Shown here piece after piece: positions 1 to 7,459 of a stretch of 64,000 bases of DNA. A program made the translations under genes and the position numbers. The notes below the pieces were generated by a model that worked only from the letters and a program-made list of their open reading frames with translations, was not told where the DNA came from and ran no database searches. The DNA comes from Pseudobutyrivibrio ruminis (lineage in GTDB: Bacteria > Bacillota > Clostridia > Lachnospirales > Lachnospiraceae): positions 1 to 64,000 of the forward strand of contig NZ_SVET01000014.1 of NCBI RefSeq assembly GCF_015057245.1, written 5' to 3'. Every line of letters starts with the position of its first letter. The first letter of the stretch is position 1.

Positions 1-76
<76 letters not shown>

Positions 77-78
77 AT

Positions 79-129
79 GCATAGTTCCATCGAAGATGGG
101 ACTATGCTAGTAGCAAGCTTGCTTGCTAC
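79..129 (-). other. Two adjoining hairpins at the 16S leader/mature boundary
   Basis: Two inverted repeats sit back to back just upstream of the 16S 5' end. The first (79-91 with 95-107) has a 13-bp stem with one G-T wobble and a 3-nt loop. The second (110-118 with 121-129) is a perfect 9-bp repeat. Neither is followed by a T-tract, so they are not terminators. rRNA leaders commonly carry stems that are processing sites or help leader folding; that role here is inference. Confidence 0.65.
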
Positions 130-310
130 ATTTAAGTTTAATTCCGAATCAGTATAAAACTGACTTGTTTACTATAAAGGTTTCGTTTCATTAAGAAACT
201 TAAATGAATTTCAAGGATACATGTTTTAAAAACTTGTATTAATTCAAGGTTTGTTTCACTGTTCAGTTATCAATCTTCTCTTTGTTGTTGCTCTCAGCAG
301 CAACTCGTTT

Positions 311-339
311 ATATTATCACGATGTTGTGTTTTTGTCAA
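311..339 (-). promoter_or_regulatory. rRNA promoter, nearest to 16S
   Basis: Minus strand TTGACA (334-339), 17-nt spacer, TAATAT (311-316). Third of three tandem promoters, about 235 nt before the 16S 5' end. Confidence 0.85.
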
Positions 340-413
340 CAACTTTTTTGATTTATTTTTCTTGATTTTCTTTGAAAAATCAAGGGCTGTGACTCTTTCG
401 AATCAGCTTGTAA

Positions 414-442
414 ATAGTATCATCTGCATTGATTTTTGTCAA
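414..442 (-). promoter_or_regulatory. rRNA promoter, middle
   Basis: Minus strand TTGACA (437-442), 17-nt spacer, TACTAT (414-419). Same direction and geometry as its two neighbours. Confidence 0.82.
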
Positions 443-504
443 GCACTTTTTACTATTTTTTATCGCTGTTTCAGCGAAGCTTTCGCTCACGCGACAGCTT
501 GTTT

Positions 505-533
505 ATAATATCAAACAGCCCTTTTGGTGTCAA
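505..533 (-). promoter_or_regulatory. rRNA promoter, distal
   Basis: Minus strand TTGACA (528-533), 17-nt spacer, TATTAT (505-510). It starts only 18 bases after the ltaE stop codon. Its -35 context (AAAAAGTTGTTGACA) is repeated at the promoter at 311-339, which suggests duplication of a promoter unit. Confidence 0.85.
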
Positions 534-550
534 CAACTTTTTGCAAACTT

Positions 551-1573
551 TTACAAGATTTTTTTCAACGCTTCAACATCCTCTTTTGTAGTGCCCCAAC
601 TAGTTGCAATTCTAATAACTGTATGCTCTTCATCATACTTTTCCCAGAAGTCATAAACCACATTTTCTTTAAGTTGTTCTAGCTTGGCATTATCCATAAC
701 AACAAAAATCTGGTTAGTAGGATTTTCCATATATAATGTATATCCCTTAGCCTTCAAATCTTCTCTGATAGAATCTGCCCACTTAACACCATTTCTGCCC
801 ATAGACATATACAAATCATCAGTAAACAATTCAGCAAACTGAATGCCCAGTAATCTTCCTTTTGCAAGAAGGGCTCCATGCTGTTTGATCTGAGTAATCA
901 TATGTTTAGGAGTATTGTTCTTTGTAAATACTACCGCCTCACCAAAGAGAGCTCCAACTTTAGTACCTCCAATGTAAAATACATCACAAAGCTTAGCCAT
1001 ATCCGCCATAGTTATATCGTCAGCTGCTGCGAGTCCGTAGGCTAGACGAGCTCCATCTATGAAAAGAGGTATTTCATATTCATTACATATAGAATAAACT
1101 GCCTCTATCTCCTCCTTAGAATACAGTGTTCCATATTCAGTAGGATAAGATATATAAACCATACCCGGATTAACCATATGCTCACAGCTTCCATCTGCAT
1201 AATGGTCTGCCAGCATTTGTTTTAATTCATCTGCGTGAATCTTTCCTGCATGCCCTGGTAAAGTTATTACCTTGTGTCCGCTATATTCGATTGCCCCCGC
1301 CTCATGAACAGCAACATGCCCTGTTGCGGCCGCTACTACTCCATCGAAGTTCTGTAGCATAGAATCAATAACTGTTTGATTCGTTTGTGTGCCACCAACC
1401 AAGAAATAAATATCAGCATCAGGACAATTAATGTACTCTCTTATTTTTGCTTTCGCAGAATCACAATATGGATCTTCTCCATAACCCGAAGTAGAAAGCA
1501 TATTTGTTTCCTCAAGAGCTTTTAAAATATTAGGATGACACCCCTGAGCATAATCGCATTGAAAGTAAAGCAT
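551..1573 (-). CDS. ltaE: Low-specificity threonine aldolase (PLP-dependent)
   Basis: Cleaves L-threonine or L-allo-threonine to glycine and acetaldehyde in the cytoplasm. The 340-residue length matches the threonine aldolase/beta-eliminating lyase family. Visible family features: GYGEDPY near residue 31, the PLP-stacking region TGHVAVHEAGA (His86, His90), FIDGARL with the cofactor-binding Asp173, and the Schiff-base lysine in GGTKVGALFG (Lys205). The start is supported by AGGAGG (1580-1585) at good distance from the ATG. It lies between the tRNA-Ser terminator and the rRNA promoters, and no terminator of its own is visible, so read-through into the rRNA leader is possible. Family assignment is firm; the substrate preference is inferred from the family. 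Confidence 0.92.
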   Translation of the reverse strand: MLYFQCDYAQGCHPNILKALEETNMLSTSGYGEDPYCDSAKAKIREYINCPDADIYFLVGGTQTNQTVIDSMLQNFDGVVAAATGHVAVHEAGAIEYSGHKVITLPGHAGKIHADELKQMLADHYADGSCEHMVNPGMVYISYPTEYGTLYSKEEIEAVYSICNEYEIPLFIDGARLAYGLAAADDITMADMAKLCDVFYIGGTKVGALFGEAVVFTKNNTPKHMITQIKQHGALLAKGRLLGIQFAELFTDDLYMSMGRNGVKWADSIREDLKAKGYTLYMENPTNQIFVVMDNAKLEQLKENVVYDFWEKYDEEHTVIRIATSWGTTKEDVEALKKIL

Positions 1574-1624
1574 AACATTCCTCCTTTATATATCTAGCTA
1601 ACACTAATATATAAATGAATACAA

Positions 1625-1653
1625 TAAAAAAGGCAACCACTTTCGTGATTGCC
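1625..1653 (-). terminator. Rho-independent terminator after tRNA-Ser
   Basis: Minus-strand stem GGCAATCAC / GTGGTTGCC (9 bp, one G-U) with a 4-nt loop, followed by a run of T (plus-strand A 1626-1631). Confidence 0.88.
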
Positions 1654-1661
1654 TTATCCAG

Positions 1662-1747
1662 CGCAGAGGGTGGGATTCGAACCCACGCGCCCTTGCGGAC
1701 AAACGGTTTTCAAGACCGCCTCGTTATGACCACTTCGATACCTCTGC
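1662..1747 (-). tRNA. tRNA-Ser (anticodon UGA)
   Basis: An 86-nt class II tRNA with a long variable arm. Acceptor stem GCAGAGG (1741-1747) pairs with CCTCTGC (1663-1669). The anticodon loop CTTGAAA gives anticodon TGA, decoding UCA serine codons. The T-arm reads GTGGGTTCGAATCCCAC. The CCA end is not encoded. It is flanked by its own promoter and terminator, so it is an independent unit inside the run of protein genes. Confidence 0.95.
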
Positions 1748-1771
1748 ATGCATCTCTCGAGCACGTTATGT

Positions 1772-1800
1772 ATAATATCATCCTATAAGATGGATGTCAA
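1772..1800 (-). promoter_or_regulatory. Promoter of tRNA-Ser
   Basis: Minus strand TTGACA (1795-1800), 17-nt spacer, TATTAT (1772-1777), placed about 24 bases before the tRNA 5' end. Confidence 0.85.
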
Positions 1801-1884
1801 CAAAAAATCGTAAGTTTTTTTGAAAATCCTTGAATTCAGAAAATTGTGACAACACCGCATTTTATCGTACTTTTCTGTATGTTT

Positions 1885-2574
1885 TTAATGGCGGTTTCTA
1901 AGTATCGCTTCTCCGAAGGTTGCGTCCTCTGGAGTAGTGACTTTTATGTTCATATATGAGCCCTGAATCATGTGGACATCATGGTCAGTTGCCATCTCTA
2001 CTATCATGGCATCATCTGTGATTGATGTGTCCGCATTAGGCATAATTTTATCGTATGCCCCTCTGATAAGATTGTATTCAAAACACTGTGGTGTCTGAAC
2101 AGTCCATACAGTGCTTCTATCTGGTGTGTCTAATACTTTTCTGTGAGTGTCTGTAATCTTGATTGTATCTTTTGTAGGCATACCTACAACGCATGATTCA
2201 TATAGAGCAACAGCCGACATACAGCGGTGGATTATATCCTCTGTAACAAAAGCTCTTGCACAATCATGTATCAAAACATAACCATCGTTAATTGCCTGGA
2301 GACCTGCGTATACTGAGTCGTATCGTTCCTCTCCACCTTCAACAATAGCAATGCACTTATCTATATGATATCTTTCGATTATTTCTTTGCGGCACTTTTC
2401 AACGTCTCCTGGGGCCACTACAAGTACAATTTGAGTAACCTTGCTTTCCTGGAATGTACGAAGACAATGAGACATAAGTGGAGCCCCACCTATATTCATA
2501 TACTGCTTAGGAACTTCCTGTTCCATTCTTTTACCACTACCTGCTGCAAGTACAATCGCTGTAAATTTATTCAT
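1885..2574 (-). CDS. ispD: 2-C-methyl-D-erythritol 4-phosphate cytidylyltransferase
   Basis: Third enzyme of the MEP isoprenoid pathway: joins MEP and CTP to give CDP-methylerythritol. At 229 residues it has normal length. The nucleotide-binding loop LAAGSGKRM lies near residues 9-17 with PKQY just after it; VLIHDCARAFV near 100 and the DRSTVWTVQTPQ segment near 150 are typical IspD motifs. The start codon follows the tsaD stop by 2 bases, and its ribosome binding site (GGGAGAAAG) lies inside tsaD, so the two are translationally coupled. Last protein gene of the tsa operon. Confidence 0.95.
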   Translation of the reverse strand: MNKFTAIVLAAGSGKRMEQEVPKQYMNIGGAPLMSHCLRTFQESKVTQIVLVVAPGDVEKCRKEIIERYHIDKCIAIVEGGEERYDSVYAGLQAINDGYVLIHDCARAFVTEDIIHRCMSAVALYESCVVGMPTKDTIKITDTHRKVLDTPDRSTVWTVQTPQCFEYNLIRGAYDKIMPNADTSITDDAMIVEMATDHDVHMIQGSYMNIKVTTPEDATFGEAILRNRH

Positions 2575-2576
2575 TG

Positions 2577-3602
2577 TTATCTTTCTCCCAGTTTAAGATT
2601 TGGAATAGCATTCAAATCCCAGCTATCCCTTCTGCCCGCTAAATACTCATAGTATCCAGCAGCGCCAATCATTGCCGCATTATCTGTACAAAGTATTGGT
2701 GATGGATGATAGAATTCTACACCCTTACTTTTGCACATTTCTTCCATAGCTGCTCTAAGAGTTTGATTAGATGCTACACCTCCAGCTATAGCGAACTTAT
2801 CCATACCGAACTCATCAATAGCCATGGCGGCATGCTCGCATAAAGTATCTATAACTGTCTGTTGGAAGGATGCTGCAATATCCTTATCGTTTACTTCCTC
2901 GCCCTTCATTTGGGCACCATTTATATAGTTTAATACCTGTGACTTAAGTCCACTAAATGAAAAATCATACACTCCATCAGATACCTTTGGACGTGTAAAT
3001 GTAATTGCATGAGGATTTCCTTCATGGGCAGCCTTTTCGATTTTAGGACCACCTGGATATCCTAGTCCGATAGCACGTGCCACCTTATCAAAAGCCTCTC
3101 CAGCTGCATCATCCCTGGTACGTCCAAGGATTTCGTATTTACCATAATCCTCTACTCGAACAAGATGAGTATGGCCACCAGACACTACTAAGCACAAAAA
3201 TGGTGGCTTAAGCTCCTTATTTTCGATGTAGTTGGCGCTAATGTGGCCCTCGATATGATGAACGCCAATTAAAGGCTTGCCTGTAGCAAATGCTATTGCT
3301 TTCGCCTCTGCAACGCCAACAAGTAACGCACCAACTAAGCCTGGACCATATGTGACAGCTATTGCATCCATATCTTCCAAGCCCATATCAGCTTCTTCTA
3401 ATGCCTGCTCAATTACCTGATTAATTCTTTCTATGTGTTTGCGGGATGCAATCTCAGGAACTACCCCTCCATAAAGTGTATGAAGTGGTATCTGAGTAGA
3501 TATGATATTACTTCTAACGTCTCTTCCGTTTACAACAACCGCAGCCGCTGTTTCATCGCAAGAGCTTTCTATTGCAAGAATTTTTATTTCTTTAGTATCC
3601 AT
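2577..3602 (-). CDS. tsaD: tRNA N6-adenosine threonylcarbamoyltransferase TsaD
   Basis: Transfers the threonylcarbamoyl group to A37 of tRNAs that read ANN codons (t6A), together with TsaB and TsaE encoded upstream in the same operon. The 341-residue protein has the N-terminal ASKHA motif ILAIESSCDETAA, the metal-binding HxxxH (His116 and His120 in HHIEGH), the SGGHTHLV phosphate loop and a C-terminal LCTDNAAMIG that supplies the further metal ligand Asp. Its start overlaps the end of the preceding membrane-anchored protein gene by 11 bases. Assignment is secure. Confidence 0.97.
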   Translation of the reverse strand: MDTKEIKILAIESSCDETAAAVVVNGRDVRSNIISTQIPLHTLYGGVVPEIASRKHIERINQVIEQALEEADMGLEDMDAIAVTYGPGLVGALLVGVAEAKAIAFATGKPLIGVHHIEGHISANYIENKELKPPFLCLVVSGGHTHLVRVEDYGKYEILGRTRDDAAGEAFDKVARAIGLGYPGGPKIEKAAHEGNPHAITFTRPKVSDGVYDFSFSGLKSQVLNYINGAQMKGEEVNDKDIAASFQQTVIDTLCEHAAMAIDEFGMDKFAIAGGVASNQTLRAAMEEMCKSKGVEFYHPSPILCTDNAAMIGAAGYYEYLAGRRDSWDLNAIPNLKLGER

Positions 3603-4176
3603 TTATTTCGTCCTCTGTGGACAGCCTCCATGTAAGAATCTTCCAATTACCATTTGAATCTTTTCTCAGGCAGAAATCCTCGTATGTACGAGTATATGAA
3701 CTTCCTTCACGTACAAAATAGTACGCTGAAACAAAAGCACACTCATAACCATTTATCTTTTTATACTGAACTTCACCCGACTCACTAACAGAGCTCGATA
3801 CGATAACTCTTTGACGATTATGATAATCCTCTATTTCAAGATTTAACGATGCAACATAAGTATCTTTTGGATTATATTGTAATAGTTCGTCATCCATAAG
3901 CTTTCTAGCCTGATCAGCCATCTGTTCAAGCTCATCCTGAGTAAAGTCTTCTGCATAGTAGGCTGTAATTATTCTATTGTACCATTTAACCACTGCACGA
4001 GGTGTGGCAGGGTAATTCTTATCAAAATCCTTTGAAATAATTGCCTGTACCTCTGACAGTTCAACACTATCATCTGCGGAAACAGAATCATTGCGGCGTG
4101 ACAAATAAGCATAGTATCCCACTACAAGAGAAACCATACAGATTACCGCTATTCCTATTCGCAGTACCTTTTTCAT
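3592..4176 (-). CDS. Membrane-anchored protein of unknown function
   Basis: I do not recognise a characterised family. The 194-residue product begins with a basic start and one hydrophobic segment (about residues 6-24), so it is probably held in the membrane with the rest outside. The remaining part has no cysteines in a lipobox and looks like a small alpha+beta domain; the C-terminal pattern (alternating strands ending in a WKILTWRL-like strand) is reminiscent of NTF2-like folds, which is only inference. I chose the ATG at 4176 rather than the in-frame TTG at 4197 because GGAGGAG sits 6 bases upstream and because the rnz stop then lies 1 base before the start. Its position between rnz and tsaD is a conserved-looking operon slot, but it gives no function. 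Confidence 0.75.
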   Translation of the reverse strand: MKKVLRIGIAVICMVSLVVGYYAYLSRRNDSVSADDSVELSEVQAIISKDFDKNYPATPRAVVKWYNRIITAYYAEDFTQDELEQMADQARKLMDDELLQYNPKDTYVASLNLEIEDYHNRQRVIVSSSVSESGEVQYKKINGYECAFVSAYYFVREGSSYTRTYEDFCLRKDSNGNWKILTWRLSTEDEINGY

Positions 4177-4177
4177 C

Positions 4178-5089
4178 CTACTCCTCCGAAAAATCAAGTT
4201 CTATAAACTTGCCGTCTTCTCCCAATTGCGCCTGTGGAAATATATCACAGACAGCTTTCATATATCTTTTATGTCCGGTCATGGATGGGGAAAAATGTGT
4301 AAGCCAAAGCTCAGATACATGCGCATCCTTTGCAACCTTTGCCGCTTCATAGAATGTCATGTGTTTATTCTGACGAGCTTTTGCAAGTTTTTCCTCCTCT
4401 GCGTACATTCCCTCACAAATAAGCAAGTCCGAGCCCTCGGCTGCTTCTACCAGTGATTGTGTAGGCCTTGTGTCAGTACAATATGTGACCCTCAAGCCCT
4501 TTCTAGCCTCGCCCATAACCATTTCAGGGGTGAATGTTTTCCCTTCGAATTCTACTGTTTGTCCCTTTTGTAATGGGTTCCACAGCTGAACCGGCAAGCC
4601 CAATGCTTTTGCGCCTTCTACGTCAAATCTGCCTTTTCTAGGTATATCTATCGTATATCCATAGCATAGCACATTATGATTAACTTTGAACGCGTGAATG
4701 TGATAACCCATTATCTCGAAACGTTCATCAGGCTCTGTAATTTCATGAAAATGTATTTCAAATGGAAGCTCAGGTGCGATAACCCTAAGTGAATTAACCA
4801 CCCTTTCAAGCCCCTTTGGACCAACAATTGTAATAGGCTCAGTCCTATCAGAATTGCCCATGGATAACAAAAATCCAGGCAAACCACTGACATGATCTGC
4901 ATGATAGTGAGTAAGACAGATAATTGAAATAGGATTTGGTGAAAAGCCTGCCTCCCTGAGAGCTACCTGTGTTCCCTCACCGCAATCTATAAGTAACCCC
5001 TCGCCGTTAAATCTCATAAGACAAGAAGTTAACCATCTATTAGGAAGCGGCATCATGCCAGCCGTCCCCAACAAACAAACATCTAACAT
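4178..5089 (-). CDS. rnz: Ribonuclease Z (tRNA 3'-end endonuclease), metallo-beta-lactamase fold
   Basis: Predicted to cut the 3' trailer from tRNA precursors, needed here because both tRNA genes in this window lack an encoded CCA. The 303-residue length is that of short-form RNase Z. Visible: LLIDCGEGTQ (33-41), characteristic of RNase Z rather than other metallo-lactamases; the zinc motif THYHADHVSGLPG (His61, His63, Asp65, His66); a later CTDTRP with a metal Asp; and LWLTHFSPS near residue 265 with the final His. It sits in a tRNA-maturation operon with tsaB, tsaD and tsaE, which supports the assignment over a generic hydrolase. The phosphodiesterase-type exosite arm is short, so some caution remains. 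Confidence 0.85.
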   Translation of the reverse strand: MLDVCLLGTAGMMPLPNRWLTSCLMRFNGEGLLIDCGEGTQVALREAGFSPNPISIICLTHYHADHVSGLPGFLLSMGNSDRTEPITIVGPKGLERVVNSLRVIAPELPFEIHFHEITEPDERFEIMGYHIHAFKVNHNVLCYGYTIDIPRKGRFDVEGAKALGLPVQLWNPLQKGQTVEFEGKTFTPEMVMGEARKGLRVTYCTDTRPTQSLVEAAEGSDLLICEGMYAEEEKLAKARQNKHMTFYEAAKVAKDAHVSELWLTHFSPSMTGHKRYMKAVCDIFPQAQLGEDGKFIELDFSEE

Positions 5090-5109
5090 TTATAAATCCT
5101 CTATAACCC

Positions 5110-5553
5110 TTATTGCAAGCTCTTTGACATACAAATAGCATCTTCTATTGGGTTTGAATAAAAGTATTTGCGCTTTCCAATTTCTTCAAAATCAAAGCGT
5201 TGGTAAAGATTTCGTGCAGGTGTATTTGAAACACGAACCTCTAAGAATATTGTTTCAACATTTCTTTTGCCAGCCTCAGATATGGTGTATTCCAACAATC
5301 CTTTTCCAAGGCCTTTTCCCTGATGCTTTGTATCTATTACTATGTCTGGGAGTTCAGCCTCTGGCGCTGTTATGTATAAAACAGAAAAGCCACAGATTAC
5401 ATCATTCTCTGTGACAACCATAATCAATGAATAATCAGAATCAAACGCCTCCTGAAAAGATTTCATAGACCATGGTGTAGGCATAACCGCCTCTTCTATT
5501 TGAAAAATAGCCTGCAAATCTGCTGATGTTGCATGTCTATATTCAAAGGCCAT
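5110..5553 (-). CDS. rimI: Ribosomal-protein-alanine N-acetyltransferase (GNAT)
   Basis: A 147-residue GNAT-fold acetyltransferase. Seen: YRHATSADLQAIFQIE at the N terminus, the acetyl-CoA loop HQGKGLGKGLLEY near residue 83, and RVSNTPARNLYQRFDFEEIGKRKYFYSNP near the C terminus, which is the standard RimI ending. In bacteria RimI acetylates the N terminus of ribosomal protein S18 and possibly other targets. The tsaE-tsaB-rimI-tsaD arrangement is a well-known cluster in Firmicutes. The ATG overlaps the tsaB stop codon by one base (5553). Confidence 0.93.
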   Translation of the reverse strand: MAFEYRHATSADLQAIFQIEEAVMPTPWSMKSFQEAFDSDYSLIMVVTENDVICGFSVLYITAPEAELPDIVIDTKHQGKGLGKGLLEYTISEAGKRNVETIFLEVRVSNTPARNLYQRFDFEEIGKRKYFYSNPIEDAICMSKSLQ

Positions 5554-6263
5554 TAAGCTTTCCCTTCCTTTTCCATGCGTTCTCTCTCTGCCTGTGACAA
5601 TCTGAGATAATCAGGTCTGTGATCAGCCGCTGGCTCGCATTCACCATTTTGATAGTATATCTGGCCTAAAGTTGCAACTGATGCTGCATGCTGTCTGTTC
5701 AGATGGGCAGGTGCAAATCTGAATGGAACCTTTATGAGATTTGGTATTTCCTCCTTGAATACAGGAACTCCATCTCCTATAAATGTAACCGGCATCTGTA
5801 ACTCGTTTATCTTTTCTGCTATTACATGGAAATCTACTGCACACTGACTGTGAAGTGTAGTGAACTGTCCATCCTGATCAAAAGAGTAAATGCCTGTGTA
5901 TACCTGGCCTCTTCTAGCATCCATGATTGGACAAATAACTCCTGACTGACCCCAAAGATTGAAAGCCAAAGCATCAACTGTAGGCACGGAAACTATTGGG
6001 CATCCCAAAGCCAAGCCTAATCCCTTTGCAGTTGCTGATGCAATTCGAAGACCGGTAAAAGATCCTGGTCCTGCTGCCACTGCAATGGCATCGATAGTGT
6101 TTAAATCTAACTCAATCATCTTGCCAAGCTCATCAAGCATTGGAAGAAGAGTCTGAGAATGAGTCTTTTTGTACCCCGTAGTGTACTCACCAATTAAATT
6201 ATCATCCTCTACAACGGCAACTGAAGCAACAAGCCCAGAACCGTCAATTCCTAATATCTTCAT
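5553..6263 (-). CDS. tsaB: t6A biosynthesis scaffold TsaB
   Basis: Partner of TsaD in tRNA threonylcarbamoylation; an inactive ASKHA paralogue that forms the TsaBDE complex. The 236-residue protein begins MKILGIDGSG and contains VAAGPGSFTGLRIASATAKGL, the hallmark TsaB segment, near residues 63-83. It lacks the HxxxH metal motif of TsaD, as expected. One base separates its start from the tsaE stop, and its stop overlaps rimI. Confidence 0.96.
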   Translation of the reverse strand: MKILGIDGSGLVASVAVVEDDNLIGEYTTGYKKTHSQTLLPMLDELGKMIELDLNTIDAIAVAAGPGSFTGLRIASATAKGLGLALGCPIVSVPTVDALAFNLWGQSGVICPIMDARRGQVYTGIYSFDQDGQFTTLHSQCAVDFHVIAEKINELQMPVTFIGDGVPVFKEEIPNLIKVPFRFAPAHLNRQHAASVATLGQIYYQNGECEPAADHRPDYLRLSQAERERMEKEGKA

Positions 6264-6264
6264 A

Positions 6265-6696
6265 CTATATTTGCTCTATCGTAATTTTGCGATAGTCGAA
6301 TCCTTTTTCTAAATTTTTCTCTATTGTGACCTGGGTGTAATGCTCAGGTAAAATGTCGGTGATAAGATTAGCCCACTCAATAAGAGAGACGCCATCTCCA
6401 TAGATATAATCCTCGTATCCGATTTCATCCATTTCTTCGATATCGCCTATACGATATACGTCAAAATGATAAAACGGCAAGCGTCCTGTGTCGTAGACCT
6501 GAACAATAGTGAATGTAGGACTACAGATTGCCTCGTCTATTTCAAGACCATCTGCAAAGCCCTGGGTGAAGACCGTCTTACCAACGCCCAAATCACCGAT
6601 TAAGGTGAATACCTGACCAGGACTAGCTTCGCTAGCAAGCTTACGTCCAAGCTTTTCTGTTTCTTCTGGTGAATTTGTTTCTATTACTTCAATCAT
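6265..6696 (-). CDS. tsaE: t6A biosynthesis ATPase TsaE
   Basis: Small P-loop ATPase that resets the TsaBD complex during t6A synthesis. Of 143 residues, the Walker A loop is GDLGVGKT (34-41); SPTFTIVQVY follows, and HFDVYRI plus the LIEWANLI segment near residue 105 are family signatures. The gene overlaps the preceding YcxB-like gene by 4 bases (ATGA), consistent with translational coupling. It leads the tsa block of the operon. Confidence 0.96.
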   Translation of the reverse strand: MIEVIETNSPEETEKLGRKLASEASPGQVFTLIGDLGVGKTVFTQGFADGLEIDEAICSPTFTIVQVYDTGRLPFYHFDVYRIGDIEEMDEIGYEDYIYGDGVSLIEWANLITDILPEHYTQVTIEKNLEKGFDYRKITIEQI

Positions 6697-7199
6697 TTTA
6701 TTTGAATCTTATAATCCTCTACGTGAGTTTTGATGTATGCAACAGCATCTTCATATTGGTTTGCTATATCTTCCTTTGGGATGATATAAGCATTGATCCT
6801 GTTGCTATAAATAAGGAGATAATCCTTCCAAGTGGCTATCTTGTAAATATATTCCCATGGAAGCTCCGAATCCTCATCTGCTACTGGCGAGCTGACAACT
6901 ATGCCTGTGTCAGTAAAACGGTATGTAAGAGGATGCATAAATACTTCCTGGCCCATCTGTGCCTTAGCTCTCATTTTGAGAGTCATTGGAATGTATAGTA
7001 AAAAAACTATGGCCACAAGCGGATATGCCACTCTGTATATTGGTGATAAAACTGAGAAACGCAGTATCCAGACAGCAACTAAAAGCACAAAAAGAACGAT
7101 TGAAAAAATCCCCTGTGTGCTGGTGTATGCGTGATGGATATTGTAGCGATATAAATCCTCTTCTTTGATTTTTACGCTAAATGTAATTTCCTGTCCCAT
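6693..7199 (-). CDS. YcxB-like membrane protein
   Basis: A 168-residue protein with two close transmembrane segments (about 29-49 and 52-72) and a soluble C-terminal half (about 85-165) resembling the YcxB-like domain: LTYRFTDTGIVVSSP, a central LPWEYIYKIATWKDYLLIYSN, then an IIPKEDI strand. The biochemical function of such proteins is unknown to me. It is the first gene of the operon that continues with tsaE, with a 4-base overlap. The ribosome binding site (GGGAG, about 10 bases upstream) is only moderate. Confidence 0.8.
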   Translation of the reverse strand: MGQEITFSVKIKEEDLYRYNIHHAYTSTQGIFSIVLFVLLVAVWILRFSVLSPIYRVAYPLVAIVFLLYIPMTLKMRAKAQMGQEVFMHPLTYRFTDTGIVVSSPVADEDSELPWEYIYKIATWKDYLLIYSNRINAYIIPKEDIANQYEDAVAYIKTHVEDYKIQIK

Positions 7200-7246
7200 A
7201 ATCCCAAAATCTCCCTATTTTTTGATATTTTACCATACTTTTGCAC

Positions 7247-7286
7247 AAAAAAATAGAGCAAGCCGAAACCCCTAACGACTCGCTCT
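7247..7286 (-). terminator. Intrinsic terminator in front of the ycxB-like/tsaE operon
   Basis: Minus-strand stem AGAGCGAGTCG / CGGCTTGCTCT (11 pairs with two G-U) around a 10-nt loop, followed by A and seven T (plus 7247-7253). It ends about 47 bases before the next start codon and 87 nt after the predicted start of the promoter at 7340-7368. It could end a small RNA, act as an attenuator for the tsa operon, or simply terminate tex. Confidence 0.8.
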
Positions 7287-7339
7287 AACCCATTTCTCCT
7301 AAAAAGCAAACTGACTGTTACTTTCTCTAACTAAAGTAG

Positions 7340-7368
7340 AGTATAGGAGTATTAGTTATAATTGTCAA
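7340..7368 (-). promoter_or_regulatory. Promoter for a short transcript or for the tsa operon
   Basis: Minus strand TTGACA (7363-7368), 17-nt spacer, TATACT (7340-7345); predicted start near 7333. It lies between the tex stop (7460) and the terminator at 7247-7286, so its first product would be about 87 nt long unless the terminator is read through. Confidence 0.75.
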
Positions 7369-7459
7369 TATAATATAGCTTCTATTGATACATTTTGTAC
7401 AATTACTACAATTTGGCATAATCATTTATGTATATGATTACCCCTTGCAAAATAATTTG

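Noticed and set aside
251..656. Short plus-strand open frames in the rRNA promoter region
   Set aside because: Phe/Leu-rich translations of AT-rich promoter DNA with no ribosome binding site; they cross the three rRNA promoters.
7325..7341. Antiterminator stem competing with the terminator at 7247-7286
   Set aside because: The CTCTA arm needed for it overlaps the -10 box and would lie before the predicted transcription start, so it would not be in the RNA.
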